Assembly: GCF_001570565.1 (NCBI RefSeq)
Contig: NZ_BBXE01000014.1
Location: 326,756 to 390,755 of the forward strand
Origin: Herbidospora yilanensis
GTDB taxonomy: Bacteria; Actinomycetota; Actinomycetes; Streptosporangiales; Streptosporangiaceae
Length of the DNA: 64,000 nucleotides
Reading direction: 5' to 3'
A model generated the notes under the pieces. That model did no database searches. It had not been told where the DNA came from and saw only the letters and a program-made list of their open reading frames with translations. Of the stretch, positions 43,158-52,091 are shown in pieces. The position numbers were made by a program, and so were the translations under genes. Each line of letters begins with the position of its first letter. Positions within the stretch are counted from its first letter, which is position 1.

Positions 43158-44435
43158 TCAGCGGGCGCGGTGCCGTTCGGTGAGCGCCTCCAGTTCCGGC
43201 ACCAGGTCGTTCGGCGTCGGAAGCCGGCGCATCTCGGCGCGCAGCCGCTCGGCTCCCGCCCGCAGGCCCGGGTCGTTCAGCAGGCGCAGCACGCCGGCCC
43301 GGATCGCCGGCCCGGTGGCCTCGGCGGGACGCAGCGCCAACGCGCCGCCCTGCGCGGCCAGCTTGCGCGCCATGATCGGCTCGTTGAAGTGGTGGCCGAC
43401 GGCCAGTTGCGGCACGCCGTACAGGGCGGTCGTGAGCACGGTACCGTCGCCGCCGTGGTCGATGACGGCCGCGCAGGTGGGCACGAGCGCGTCCAGCGGC
43501 ACGAACGGCACCAGCCGGGCGTTCGCCGGCACCCGGCGGAGCCGCGCCCGCTGCTCGTCGGGGATGGTGGCGACCACCTCGACGTCCAGGTCGGCCAGGT
43601 GGTCGAGCACCTCCTCCACGCCGATCGCGAAGCCCCCCGAGAAGCCGTCGGCGGCGAAGCCGAGGGTCAGGGCCACCCGCGGGCGCGCGGGCGGGGTGCG
43701 CAACCAGCCGGGCACCGTGGCGGCGCCGACGTGCGGGACGTAGCGCATCCGCACGTAGCGCAGCCCCTCGGCCTGGTCGCTGAGCGAGGCGGGGAGCTGG
43801 TGGATGGTGAAGTGCCCGGTGGCCAGTTCCTCTCCGTAGGGGAAGCCGTACTTGCGGGCGTAGCCGCCGAGCCATTCGGCCAGCGGGTCGGCCCGCTCCT
43901 GCGGCGGACGCCGGGCCTTGAGCCGCAGGAAGTGCTCGCGGGCGATGCCGAAGACGTCCAGGCACCACAACTGGCGGGCGTGCGCGGCGCCGACGGCCCT
44001 GGCCGCGATGGCGCCCGCGTAGCTGAACGGCTCCCAGATCACCAGGTCGGGAAGCCAGCGCCGGGCGAACTCGACCAGGCCGGCGATCATCGGCAGGTTC
44101 TCGGCGCGGTAGCCGTCGACGGCGTCGGCGTAACCGCCGAGCATGCCGTCCCAGGTCGCGTGCGCGGGGTCGTCCGCGACGTCGAACGGCGGAGACAGAC
44201 CGGCCCTCGCCTTCTCCAGTTGCTCGTCGGTCACGCCGTAGCCGCGCAGGAGCCGGACCATGTCGAGGTCGCGGCCCACCGGCACCGCGGTCAGCCCGGC
44301 TCGGGTGATCGCGCCGGCGAAGCCGGGCTGGCTGGCCACCCTGACCTCGTGGCCCGCCGTGCGCAGCGCCCACGCCAGCGGCACCAACGGCAGGAACGTG
44401 CTCGTCCCCGGCGTGATGGCGAACAGGACCCGCAT
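43158..44435 (-). CDS. Glycosyltransferase 1 of the tandem array (EryCIII-like, GT1)
   Basis: A 425-residue macrolide/glycopeptide-type GT-B enzyme that moves a deoxysugar from dTDP to an acceptor. N-terminal acceptor domain starts MRVLFAITPGTSTFLPLVPLAWALRTAGHEV-like. The C-terminal donor domain carries IDHGGDGTVLTTALYG. The donor-contact segment reads HHFNEPIM, with Asn-Glu instead of the usual Asp-Gln, so its sugar specificity probably differs from its neighbours. It is the last gene of the long minus-strand operon; its ATG overlaps the stop of glycosyltransferase 2 by one base. The nearest relative in the array is glycosyltransferase 2. Confidence 0.9.
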   Translation of the reverse strand: MRVLFAITPGTSTFLPLVPLAWALRTAGHEVRVASQPGFAGAITRAGLTAVPVGRDLDMVRLLRGYGVTDEQLEKARAGLSPPFDVADDPAHATWDGMLGGYADAVDGYRAENLPMIAGLVEFARRWLPDLVIWEPFSYAGAIAARAVGAAHARQLWCLDVFGIAREHFLRLKARRPPQERADPLAEWLGGYARKYGFPYGEELATGHFTIHQLPASLSDQAEGLRYVRMRYVPHVGAATVPGWLRTPPARPRVALTLGFAADGFSGGFAIGVEEVLDHLADLDVEVVATIPDEQRARLRRVPANARLVPFVPLDALVPTCAAVIDHGGDGTVLTTALYGVPQLAVGHHFNEPIMARKLAAQGGALALRPAEATGPAIRAGVLRLLNDPGLRAGAERLRAEMRRLPTPNDLVPELEALTERHRAR

Positions 44436-45706
44436 CAGCGGCTCGCGGTGCGGTACTTGGCGGTGAGCTCCTCCAGTTGCGGGACGAGCTGGTTGGGCGT
44501 GGGCATCGCGTGGATCTCGTCGCGCAGGTCCCGGGCGCGCTGGGCGAAGGAGGGCTCGTCGAGCAGCCGCCGCACCTGCGTGCGGATCTCCTCTTCGGAC
44601 GCCAGGTCGCCGCGGATCGTCAGGCCGGCGCCCTGCGCGCTGTGCAGGCGGGACAACTCGGGCTCGTCGATGTCCCAGGGCAGGGTGAGCTGCGGGATGC
44701 CGTAGCCCGCGGTGGTGATCAGGGTGCCGGCGCCCGCGTGGTTGATGACGACGCTGCAGGTGGGGGCCAGCGCGTGCAGCGGAACGAAGGGGACGATCCG
44801 CGCGTTGTCCGGCACCCGCAGCTCCTTCTGGGCGGCCTCGGCGATCGTGGCCACCACCTCGACGTCGAGGTCGGCCAGCGCGTCGAGGGCGGTCTGCACG
44901 TCGACCGTGTAGGTCGCGAAGCGCTCCCCGGCCGTCCAGCCGAGGGTGAGGGCGACGCGCGGCCGCTCCGGCTCCTGCCACAACCAGTCGGGCACGACCG
45001 CCACGCCGTTGTAGGGCACGTACCGGAGTGGCACGTTGTGCAGGTCGGCCTCCCTGCGGAGCGAGGGAGGGAGCTGGTCGATGGTGAAGTGGCCGACGGC
45101 CATGTCCTCGGTGTACTCGCCGCCGTACTTGCGGGCGTAGCCGCCGAGCCATTCGGCCAGCGGGTCGGCCCGCTCCTCCGGCGGACGCTGCGCCTTCAGC
45201 CGCAGGAAGTGGTCACGGGTGACCCCGAACATGTCGATGGAGATCAGTTGCCGCGCGGACGCCGCACCGCACGCCTTGGCGGCGATGCCGCCCGCGTACG
45301 TCGACGGCTCCCAGATCACCAGATCGGGCTCCCAGTGCACGGCGAAGTCGACCAGGTCGGCGATGATCGGGAAGTTCTCCCGCCGGTGCTCCTCCGCGAC
45401 CGCCTCGGCGTAGCCGGGCAGCATGCGGTCCCAGGTCGCCTTGGCCGGGTCGTCGACGACGTCGAACGGGCGGTGCAGGCCGTGCCCGATGTCGTCGTGG
45501 ACGTCCATCGCCACCTCGACGAGGCGGTACATGTCCATGTCGCGCCCGACGGGCACGGCGGTCAGCCCGGCCTGGTTGATCTCCTTGGCGAAGCCCGGCT
45601 GGCTGGCGACCCGGACGTCGTGCCCGGCCGTGCGGAGCGCCCAGGCCATGGGCACCATGGGCAGCAGCGTGGTGGTCTCGGGGTTGATCACGAACAGTAC
45701 GCGCAT
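44435..45706 (-). CDS. Glycosyltransferase 2 of the tandem array (EryCIII-like)
   Basis: A 423-residue EryCIII-family enzyme. N-terminal MRVLFVINPETTTLLPMVPMAW, central FDVVDDPAKATWDRMLPGYAEA and C-terminal INHAGAGTLITTAGYG. The donor-contact pair is Asp-Glu (WDIDEPEL). The central region VDDPAKATWD closely parallels ADDPAHATWD in glycosyltransferase 1, suggesting the two arose by duplication. Stop overlaps the next ATG by one base; two bases separate it from the gene upstream. The acceptor probably is the growing sugar chain or the phenylpropanoid aglycone. Confidence 0.9.
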   Translation of the reverse strand: MRVLFVINPETTTLLPMVPMAWALRTAGHDVRVASQPGFAKEINQAGLTAVPVGRDMDMYRLVEVAMDVHDDIGHGLHRPFDVVDDPAKATWDRMLPGYAEAVAEEHRRENFPIIADLVDFAVHWEPDLVIWEPSTYAGGIAAKACGAASARQLISIDMFGVTRDHFLRLKAQRPPEERADPLAEWLGGYARKYGGEYTEDMAVGHFTIDQLPPSLRREADLHNVPLRYVPYNGVAVVPDWLWQEPERPRVALTLGWTAGERFATYTVDVQTALDALADLDVEVVATIAEAAQKELRVPDNARIVPFVPLHALAPTCSVVINHAGAGTLITTAGYGIPQLTLPWDIDEPELSRLHSAQGAGLTIRGDLASEEEIRTQVRRLLDEPSFAQRARDLRDEIHAMPTPNQLVPQLEELTAKYRTASR

Positions 45707-45708
45707 GG

Positions 45709-46983
45709 TCAGCGGTTCCTCTCGGTCAGTTCCTCAAGCCGGGCGACCAGTTGCCCGGGGCTCGGCAGGGCGGCCAGCTCCGCCCGCAGGTCGTCGGCCC
45801 GCTTGGCGAAGGCGGGTTCCTCCAGCAGCCGCAGGACGGCGGCGCGCACGGTCTCGCCCGACACGCGGTCGGCGTCGACGGCCAGCGCGGCGCCCTGCGC
45901 GGCCAACCGGCGGGCGAAGAGCGGGCCGTCGAAGTCCCACGGCATCGCGAGTTGCGGCACGCCGTGCCCGGCCGTGGTGAGCACGGTGCCGAAGCCCCCG
46001 TGGCTGAGCACGGCGGAGCAGGTGGCGGCCAGCGCCTGGAGCGGCACGTAGGGCACCACGCGGGCGTTGCCCGGCACCGTGGCCAACCCGTGCCGCTCGG
46101 CGTCGGCGATGGTGGCGACGACCTCGACGTCCAGGTCGGCCAGCGCCTCCAGCAGGTCGCGCACGCTGACCGAGTAGCCGGCCGCGTGGTCGGTGAGGCT
46201 GACGCCCATCGTCAGCGCGACGCGGGGACGCCGGGGCGGTTCGCGCAACCAGCCGGGCACGACGGAGGGCCCGCCGTGGGGGAGGTAGCGGACGGGGACG
46301 TGGTGCAGGCCCGGCGCCCGCACCGCGATGGAGTCGGGCACCTGGTCGATGGTGAACTGGCCGGTCACCATGTCCTCGGCGAAGTCGCCGCCGTGCCTGC
46401 GGGCGTAGCCGTCGAGCCACTCGGCCAGGGGGTCGGCGCGGTCGTGCTCCGGCCGGCCGGCCTTCAGGTCCAGGAACCGGGCGCGGGTCAGGCCGAAGAC
46501 GTCCAGGCTCCAGAGGAGGCGCGCGTGGGCGGCCCCGCAGGCGCGGGCGGCGATGGGGCCGGCGAAGGCGAGCGGCTCCCAGACGACCAGGTCGGGCCGC
46601 CAGTGGCGGGCGAACTCCGTCAGCGCGGCGATCATGGGCAGGCAGCCGGGCCGGTGCCAGTGCCGCAGCACCTCGGCGTATCCCTCGGTGAGGTGCTCCC
46701 AGGTGCCCCGGCCGGGGAACTGGGCCACGTCGTAGGGGGCGGGCAGGCCGTAGGCGGGTCGCCACGTCCAGCCGGGCAGCCGGGGATCGCGGGCGAGCAG
46801 CCGCCACAGGTCGCCGTCGCGGCCGACCGGCACGGCGGTGAGCCCGGCCTGCGTGATCACGTCGGCGAAGGCGGGCTGCCCGGCGACCCGCACCTCGTGG
46901 CCGGCCGCGCGCAGCGCCCAGGCCAGCGGCACCATGGCCAGCAGGTGGGCCTTCTCGGGGTTGGCGACGAAGAGCACGCGCAT
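45709..46983 (-). CDS. Glycosyltransferase 3 of the tandem array (EryCIII-like)
   Basis: A 424-residue EryCIII-family enzyme: MRVLFVANPEKAHLLAMVPLAW at the start, LSHGGFGTVLTTAGHG in the donor domain and WDFDGPLF at the donor-contact site, with Asp-Gly rather than Asp-Gln. It shares Asp-Gly with glycosyltransferase 4 and has the related GRDGDLWRLL in the acceptor domain. ATG at 46983 gives the family start; a GTG three codons earlier overlaps the upstream stop by GTGA and is the alternative translational start. Confidence 0.9.
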   Translation of the reverse strand: MRVLFVANPEKAHLLAMVPLAWALRAAGHEVRVAGQPAFADVITQAGLTAVPVGRDGDLWRLLARDPRLPGWTWRPAYGLPAPYDVAQFPGRGTWEHLTEGYAEVLRHWHRPGCLPMIAALTEFARHWRPDLVVWEPLAFAGPIAARACGAAHARLLWSLDVFGLTRARFLDLKAGRPEHDRADPLAEWLDGYARRHGGDFAEDMVTGQFTIDQVPDSIAVRAPGLHHVPVRYLPHGGPSVVPGWLREPPRRPRVALTMGVSLTDHAAGYSVSVRDLLEALADLDVEVVATIADAERHGLATVPGNARVVPYVPLQALAATCSAVLSHGGFGTVLTTAGHGVPQLAMPWDFDGPLFARRLAAQGAALAVDADRVSGETVRAAVLRLLEEPAFAKRADDLRAELAALPSPGQLVARLEELTERNR

Positions 46984-46988
46984 CCCGG

Positions 46989-48245
46989 TCACCGCCCGGC
47001 CAGCTCGGCCAGGTCCCCGGCCAGCTCGTTGGGGGAGGGCATGTCCAGCATCTCCTGGCGGAGCCGGGCCGCCGCGACGCCGAAGGCCGGCTCGCGCAGC
47101 AGCCGCAGCAACCGGTCGCGGATGGTCGGGCCGCTGACCTGGGCGGCCAGGAGCGCCAGCCCGGCGCCCTGCGCGGCGATCCGCCTGGCCAGCGCCGGGC
47201 CGTCCCCGTCGAACGGCATCGCGAGCTGGGGCACCCCCTGGAGCGCCGTGGTCGCCAGGGTCCCGAACCCGGCGTGGTGGATGACGACCGAGCAGGTCGC
47301 CACCAGCGCCTGCATCGGCACGAACCGCACCAGCCGCACGTTGCCCGGCAGCACCCCGCCGAGGCGCTCCCGTTCGGCGTCGCCGACCGTGGCCACCAGC
47401 TCGACGTCGAGCCCGGCCAGTGTGCCGAGCACGTCGCGGAGGCTCACCGCGCTGCCCGCGCCGTGCTCGGCGAAGCTGATGCCCGTGGTGAAGGCGACCC
47501 TCGGCCGCTCCGGCGCGGCCCGCAACCAGCCGGGCACGACGGCCGGGCCGCCGTAGGGCACGTAGCGCAGCGGGACGTACCGCAGGCCGTCGGCCTCCAG
47601 GCGCATCGAGGGGGGCACCAGCGTGATCGTGAAGTCGCCGGTCGTGAGGTCCTCGCCGTACGGGAAACCGTAGGCGCGGGCGTAGCCGTCGAGCCATTCG
47701 GCCAGGGGGTCGTCACCGGATTCCGCGGGCTTGAGGCGGAGGTAGTGCTCCCGGGTCACGCCGAAGCCGTCGACGCTGAACAGCAGGCGGGCGTGGGCCG
47801 CGCCGCAGGCCCGCGCCGCGATCGCGCCCGCGTAGGTCGTGGGCTCCCAGATCACCAGGTCGGGTTTCCAGTGCCGGGCGAAGTCGACCAGGGCGGGCAC
47901 CATGGGGACGTTGCTCATCTTGTGCCAGCGCGGCACCTGGACGGCGTATCCGTCCCGCAGGTAGGTCCACGTGACGTCCCGGGGCCGCCACTCGGCGGCG
48001 TCGTAGGGGACCGGCAGGCCGTTCGTCCCTGCCGCGATCCAGTTCAGGTCGCGGTTCATGAGCTGCCAGAGGTCCCGGTCGCCACCGATCGGCACGGCGG
48101 TGAGCCCGGCCTGGGTGACCACCGGGCAGAAGGAGGGCTGCACGGCGAACACCACCTCGTGGCCCGCCGTGCGCAGCGCCCACGCGAGCGGAGCCATGGC
48201 CAGGAAGTGCGCCTTCTCCGGATACGTGGTGAACAGCACGCGCAT
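46989..48245 (-). CDS. Glycosyltransferase 4 of the tandem array (EryCIII-like)
   Basis: A 418-residue EryCIII-family enzyme: MRVLFTTYPEKAHFLAMAPLAW, acceptor-domain GGDRDLWQLMNRDLNWI, donor-domain IHHAGFGTLATTALQG and the donor-contact segment FDGDGPAL (Asp-Gly). The N-terminal TTYPEKAHFLAM closely parallels TTYPERTHFLLM of glycosyltransferase 5. Its donor site however groups with number 3, so the array may have been shuffled by recombination. Short gap of eight bases to the upstream gene. Confidence 0.9.
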   Translation of the reverse strand: MRVLFTTYPEKAHFLAMAPLAWALRTAGHEVVFAVQPSFCPVVTQAGLTAVPIGGDRDLWQLMNRDLNWIAAGTNGLPVPYDAAEWRPRDVTWTYLRDGYAVQVPRWHKMSNVPMVPALVDFARHWKPDLVIWEPTTYAGAIAARACGAAHARLLFSVDGFGVTREHYLRLKPAESGDDPLAEWLDGYARAYGFPYGEDLTTGDFTITLVPPSMRLEADGLRYVPLRYVPYGGPAVVPGWLRAAPERPRVAFTTGISFAEHGAGSAVSLRDVLGTLAGLDVELVATVGDAERERLGGVLPGNVRLVRFVPMQALVATCSVVIHHAGFGTLATTALQGVPQLAMPFDGDGPALARRIAAQGAGLALLAAQVSGPTIRDRLLRLLREPAFGVAAARLRQEMLDMPSPNELAGDLAELAGR

Positions 48246-48253
48246 GCCGGCCC

Positions 48254-49534
48254 TCACCCTCGGCCGTGCCGGGCGGCCAGCTCCTCCAGGCGGGGCACGA
48301 CCTGGTTCGGCGCGGGCACGGACAGCGCCTCGGCCCGCAGCCGCGCCGCCCCCTCGGCGAAGGACGGCTCGGTCAGCAGCCGTCGCACCGCGTCGCGGAC
48401 GGCCGGGCCGGTGGCCGTGGTGGAGTGCATGGTGAGGCCCGCGCCGGCGGCGGCCAGCAGGGTGGAGAGGGCGGGCTGGTCGACGTCCCACGGCAGGGAG
48501 AGTTGCGGGACGCCGAACTGGGCGGTGGTGACCATGGTGCCGACGCCGCCGTGGTGGATGACGGCCGAGCAGGTCGGCACCAGGTCGGGCAGCGGCACGT
48601 ACGGCACCAGGCGCGCGTTGGCCGGGACACGTTCCAGCTTCTCCCGCTCCGCGTCCGGGATGGTGGCGACCAGCTCGATGTCCAGGTCGGCCAGGCTGTC
48701 GAGGAGCCCCTGCATGTCCACCGGGTAGCCCACGTCGTGCTCGGTGATGGTCAGCCCCATCGTGAGGGCGACCCGGGGCCGCTCGGGCGGGGTGCGCAAC
48801 CAGGCGGGCACCGACGCGGGGCCGCCGTACTGGGTGTAGCGGACCGGCACGTAGGTGAGGTCGCGGGCCTGGACGCGCAGCGGGGCCGGCAGCACGTCGA
48901 GGGTGAAGTCGCCGGTGACGAGGTCCTCTCCGGGGGTGAAGCCGTACTTGCGGGCGTAGGAGCCGAGCCATTCGGCGAGGGGGTCGGCCCGGCCGTCCTT
49001 GAGGCGCAGGAAGTGCTCCCTGGCGATGCCGTAGACGTCCGCGCCGATGAGCAGCCGGGCGTGGGCGGCTCCGCAGGCGCGGGCCGCGACGGCGCCGGCG
49101 AAGGTCGTCGGCTCCCAGATCACCAGGTCGGGTTTCCAGCGCCGGGCGAAGTCGACCAGCCCGGCGACCATGGGGACGTTGCTCACCTTGTGCCAGCCGG
49201 AGATCTGCCGCTCGTAGCCGTCGCGCAGGTCCTCCCAGGTGAGGTCGGCGGGGTCCCGCTCGAAGGCGTCGTAGGGCGAGGGGTATCCCGGCTCCCGATC
49301 GCCCGAGAACGAACGGTCCTGCCGGGGCAGGTTCCGCACCCGGCCGATGACCTGCCACAGGTCGCGGTCGCCGCCCACCGGCACGGCCGTCAGCCCGGCC
49401 TGGGTGACCACGTCGGCGAACTTCGGCTGCACCGCCACCCGCACCTCGTGACCCGCCGTGCGCAGCGCCCATGCGAGCGGCACCATCAGCAGGAAATGGG
49501 TCCTTTCTGGATATGTCGTAATCAGGACGCGCAT
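48254..49534 (-). CDS. Glycosyltransferase 5 of the tandem array (EryCIII-like)
   Basis: A 426-residue EryCIII-family enzyme: MRVLITTYPERTHFLLMVPLAW, GGDRDLWQVIGRVRNLPRQD in the acceptor domain, IHHGGVGTMVTTAQFG (the full HHGGxGT motif) and WDVDQPAL with the standard Asp-Gln donor pair. It is the most canonical member of the array. It is preceded by a 17-base gap with an AAAGAGA-like ribosome site. Confidence 0.9.
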   Translation of the reverse strand: MRVLITTYPERTHFLLMVPLAWALRTAGHEVRVAVQPKFADVVTQAGLTAVPVGGDRDLWQVIGRVRNLPRQDRSFSGDREPGYPSPYDAFERDPADLTWEDLRDGYERQISGWHKVSNVPMVAGLVDFARRWKPDLVIWEPTTFAGAVAARACGAAHARLLIGADVYGIAREHFLRLKDGRADPLAEWLGSYARKYGFTPGEDLVTGDFTLDVLPAPLRVQARDLTYVPVRYTQYGGPASVPAWLRTPPERPRVALTMGLTITEHDVGYPVDMQGLLDSLADLDIELVATIPDAEREKLERVPANARLVPYVPLPDLVPTCSAVIHHGGVGTMVTTAQFGVPQLSLPWDVDQPALSTLLAAAGAGLTMHSTTATGPAVRDAVRRLLTEPSFAEGAARLRAEALSVPAPNQVVPRLEELAARHGRG

Positions 49535-49551
49535 CCGGGTCTCTTTCCTGG

Positions 49552-50811
49552 TCAGCGGTGCTTGGCGGTGAGTTCTTCGAGGTGCGGGACGAGCTCGGCG
49601 GCGCTGGGGAGGGCGTGCATCTCGTCACGGAGGTCATGGGCGCGCCGGGTGAACGACGGCTCGGTGAGGAGCCGGTCGACGGCCCCGGCGACGGCCGGGC
49701 CGGTGGCCCTGGTGGTGTGGATCTCCAGCCCGGCGCCGTGGGCGGCCAGCTTCCTGGCCAGGGTGGGCTGGTCGAAGTGGTAGTGCAGCGAGAGCTGCGG
49801 GACCGGGTGCAGCGCGGTGGTGGCCAGGGTGGCGGCGCCGGCGTGGTGGACGACGGCGGCGCAGGTGGGGGCCAGGGCGTGCCAGGGGACGTAGGACACG
49901 ACCCGGGTGTTGGGCGGGACCCGGCGGAGTTTCGGCTGCTCGGCGGCGGCGATGGTGGCGACGACTTCGACGTCGAGCTCGCCCAGGTGGTCGAGGATGT
50001 CCTGGACGTCGACGTTGTAGCCGCTGTAGGTCTCCGTCGCGCTGAGCCCCATGGTGAACCCGACGCGGGGGCGGCGGGGCGGCTCGCGCAACCAGCCCGG
50101 GACGACCGCGGGGCCGCCGTAGGGGACGTACCGCATCCGGACGTAGGAGAGGCCGTCGGCCTCGACCTGGAGGCTCCGGGGGAGCTGGTCGACGGTGAAG
50201 TCGCCGGTGAGCAGGTCCTCGGTGAAGTCGAAGCCGTATTTGCGGGCGTAGCCGGCCAGCCAGTCGGCCATCGGGTCCGACCGCAGTTCCGGCGGCTGCC
50301 GCTCGTTGAGCCGCCGGTACAGGGTGCGCACCCCGCCGTAGACGTCGACGCTGAACAGCAGGCGGGCGTGCGCGGCGCCGGCGGCCCGCGCGGCGACCGG
50401 ACCGGCGAAGGTGAGGGGCTCCCAGACGACCAGGTCGGGTTTCCAGTGCCGGGCGAACTCCACCAGGTCGGCGATGATCGGGAAGTTGCCGTAGCGGTGC
50501 CACAGGTTCGCCGCCCGGGCCATGCCCGGTTTCAGGTACTCCCACGTGGCCTTCTCCGGATCGTCGAAGGCGTCGTACGGCGGCGGGATGCCGACCCGCT
50601 CCGCCTCCAGTTCCTCGGCCGAGCGCACCATCCGCAACTCGCGGTCGCGCCCGACGGGCACGGCGGTCAGCCCGGCCGAGGTGATCACGTCGGCGAAGCC
50701 CGGCTGGCTGGCGAACACCACCTCGTGCCCGGCCGCGCGCAGCGCCCACGCCAGCGGCACCATGTACTGGAAGATCGTCTTCGCCGGCACGGCGGTGAAC
50801 ATCACCCGCAT
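49552..50811 (-). CDS. Glycosyltransferase 6 of the tandem array, variant donor motif
   Basis: A 419-residue enzyme nearly identical in most of its C-terminal half to glycosyltransferase 8. Start MRVMFTAVPAKTIFQYMVPLAW; central VYGGVRTLYRRLNERQPPE; NVDVQDILDHLGELDVEVVA. The donor motif reads HHAGAATLATTALHP, where the family Gly of the GxGT element is Ala, and LHYHFDQPTL keeps Asp-Gln but lacks the usual Trp. Both features are shared only with number 8. This points to a duplicated pair that adds the same or closely related sugars, perhaps at different places in the chain. Confidence 0.9.
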   Translation of the reverse strand: MRVMFTAVPAKTIFQYMVPLAWALRAAGHEVVFASQPGFADVITSAGLTAVPVGRDRELRMVRSAEELEAERVGIPPPYDAFDDPEKATWEYLKPGMARAANLWHRYGNFPIIADLVEFARHWKPDLVVWEPLTFAGPVAARAAGAAHARLLFSVDVYGGVRTLYRRLNERQPPELRSDPMADWLAGYARKYGFDFTEDLLTGDFTVDQLPRSLQVEADGLSYVRMRYVPYGGPAVVPGWLREPPRRPRVGFTMGLSATETYSGYNVDVQDILDHLGELDVEVVATIAAAEQPKLRRVPPNTRVVSYVPWHALAPTCAAVVHHAGAATLATTALHPVPQLSLHYHFDQPTLARKLAAHGAGLEIHTTRATGPAVAGAVDRLLTEPSFTRRAHDLRDEMHALPSAAELVPHLEELTAKHR

Positions 50812-50828
50812 GGTCGTCCTCCCCTGCT

Positions 50829-52079
50829 TCAGCGGTGTTTGGCGGTCAGCTCTTCGAGGCGGGGCACCAGCTCGGCCGGGCTCGGCATCGCGACCATCTC
50901 CCGGCGCAGGGCCTCGGCCCGGTCGGCGAAGCCCGGCTCGTCGATCAGGCGCAACATGGCGTCGCGGACCTCCCTCCCGGTGACCCGGTCGGGGCGCAGC
51001 GTGAGCGTCCCGCCCTGCGCCGCCGCCCGCCTGGCCAGCTCCGGCTCGTCGAAGTCCCACGGCAGCGTCACCTGCGGGACGCCGTACAGGGCGGTGGTGA
51101 GGAACGTTCCGGGGCCCGCGTGGTTGATGACGACCGCGCAGGTCGGCGCGAGGGCGTGCAGCGGGACGAAGGTCTCCAGCCGGGTGCGGGCCGGGCGGGC
51201 GCCGACCGTGCCCTGCACGGCCTTGGGCAGCGTCGCCACGAGTTCGAGGTCGAGATCGGCCAGCGCGGCCACGATGTCGGGCACGTTGGCGGCGAAACCG
51301 GCGTAGCGCTCGGTCGCCGTGGTGCCCAGCGTGAGCGCCACCCGGGGCAGTTCCGGCGGCGCGTGCAACCAGCCCGGCACGACGGCCGGGCCGCCGTAGG
51401 GGACGGGCCGCATCGGGAGCCGGTCCAGCGTGGTCGGCACGGCCAGCGAGCCGGGCACCTGGTCGATGGTGAACTGGCCGGTGACCAGGTCCTCGCCGAA
51501 GTCGAAGCCGTACTTGCGGGCGTAGCCGCCGAGCCATTCGGCCAGGGGGTCCGCCGGCCGCCCGGCCGCGAGGCGCAGGTAGTGCTCGCGGGCGGCGCCG
51601 AAGACGTCGATGCTCCAGAGCAGCCGCGCGTGCGCCGCGCCGCAGGCCCGGGCCGCGATCGGCCCCGCGTACGTGGTGGGCTCCCAGATCACCAGGTCCG
51701 GCTCCCAGTGCCGGGCGTACGCCACCAGGTCGGCGATCATCGGGAAGTTGTCCAGCTTGTGCCAGCGGTTCAGCATCTCGGCGTAGCCGTCCCGCATGCG
51801 CTCCCAGTCGGGCTCGGCCCCTTCTGCGACCGTGTCGTAGGGCGCGGGCAGCCCGTTCCGTTCCGCCTCGACCTGCTCCGGGTGCAGCTCGCCGACCCGC
51901 CAGGTCGTGTGGTTCCGGCCGACCGGCACGGCCGTCAGCCCGGCCTGGGTGATGACGCCGGTGAAGCCCGGCTGGCTGGCGACGCGGACGTCGTGGCCCG
52001 CCGTGCGCAGCGCCCACGCGAGCGGCACCATCGCGGTGAAGATGGTCGTGCTCTGGTACGTGACCAGCAGGACGCGCAT
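50829..52079 (-). CDS. Glycosyltransferase 7 of the tandem array (EryCIII-like)
   Basis: A 416-residue EryCIII-family enzyme: MRVLLVTYQSTTIFTAMVPLAW, acceptor-domain GRNHTTWRVGELHPEQVEAE, donor-domain INHAGPGTFLTTALYG and WDFDEPEL (Asp-Glu, as in number 2). It sits between the closely related numbers 6 and 8 yet is clearly different from both, so the 6/8 duplication was not a simple tandem event. Ribosome site GAGGAGAC lies just before its ATG. Confidence 0.9.
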   Translation of the reverse strand: MRVLLVTYQSTTIFTAMVPLAWALRTAGHDVRVASQPGFTGVITQAGLTAVPVGRNHTTWRVGELHPEQVEAERNGLPAPYDTVAEGAEPDWERMRDGYAEMLNRWHKLDNFPMIADLVAYARHWEPDLVIWEPTTYAGPIAARACGAAHARLLWSIDVFGAAREHYLRLAAGRPADPLAEWLGGYARKYGFDFGEDLVTGQFTIDQVPGSLAVPTTLDRLPMRPVPYGGPAVVPGWLHAPPELPRVALTLGTTATERYAGFAANVPDIVAALADLDLELVATLPKAVQGTVGARPARTRLETFVPLHALAPTCAVVINHAGPGTFLTTALYGVPQVTLPWDFDEPELARRAAAQGGTLTLRPDRVTGREVRDAMLRLIDEPGFADRAEALRREMVAMPSPAELVPRLEELTAKHR

Positions 52080-52091
52080 CGTGTCGTCTCC

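Noticed and set aside
46989..49637. A fused 882-residue frame spanning two glycosyltransferases
   Set aside because: Only the last 418 residues from 48245 read as a glycosyltransferase; the rest is out of frame with glycosyltransferase 5.
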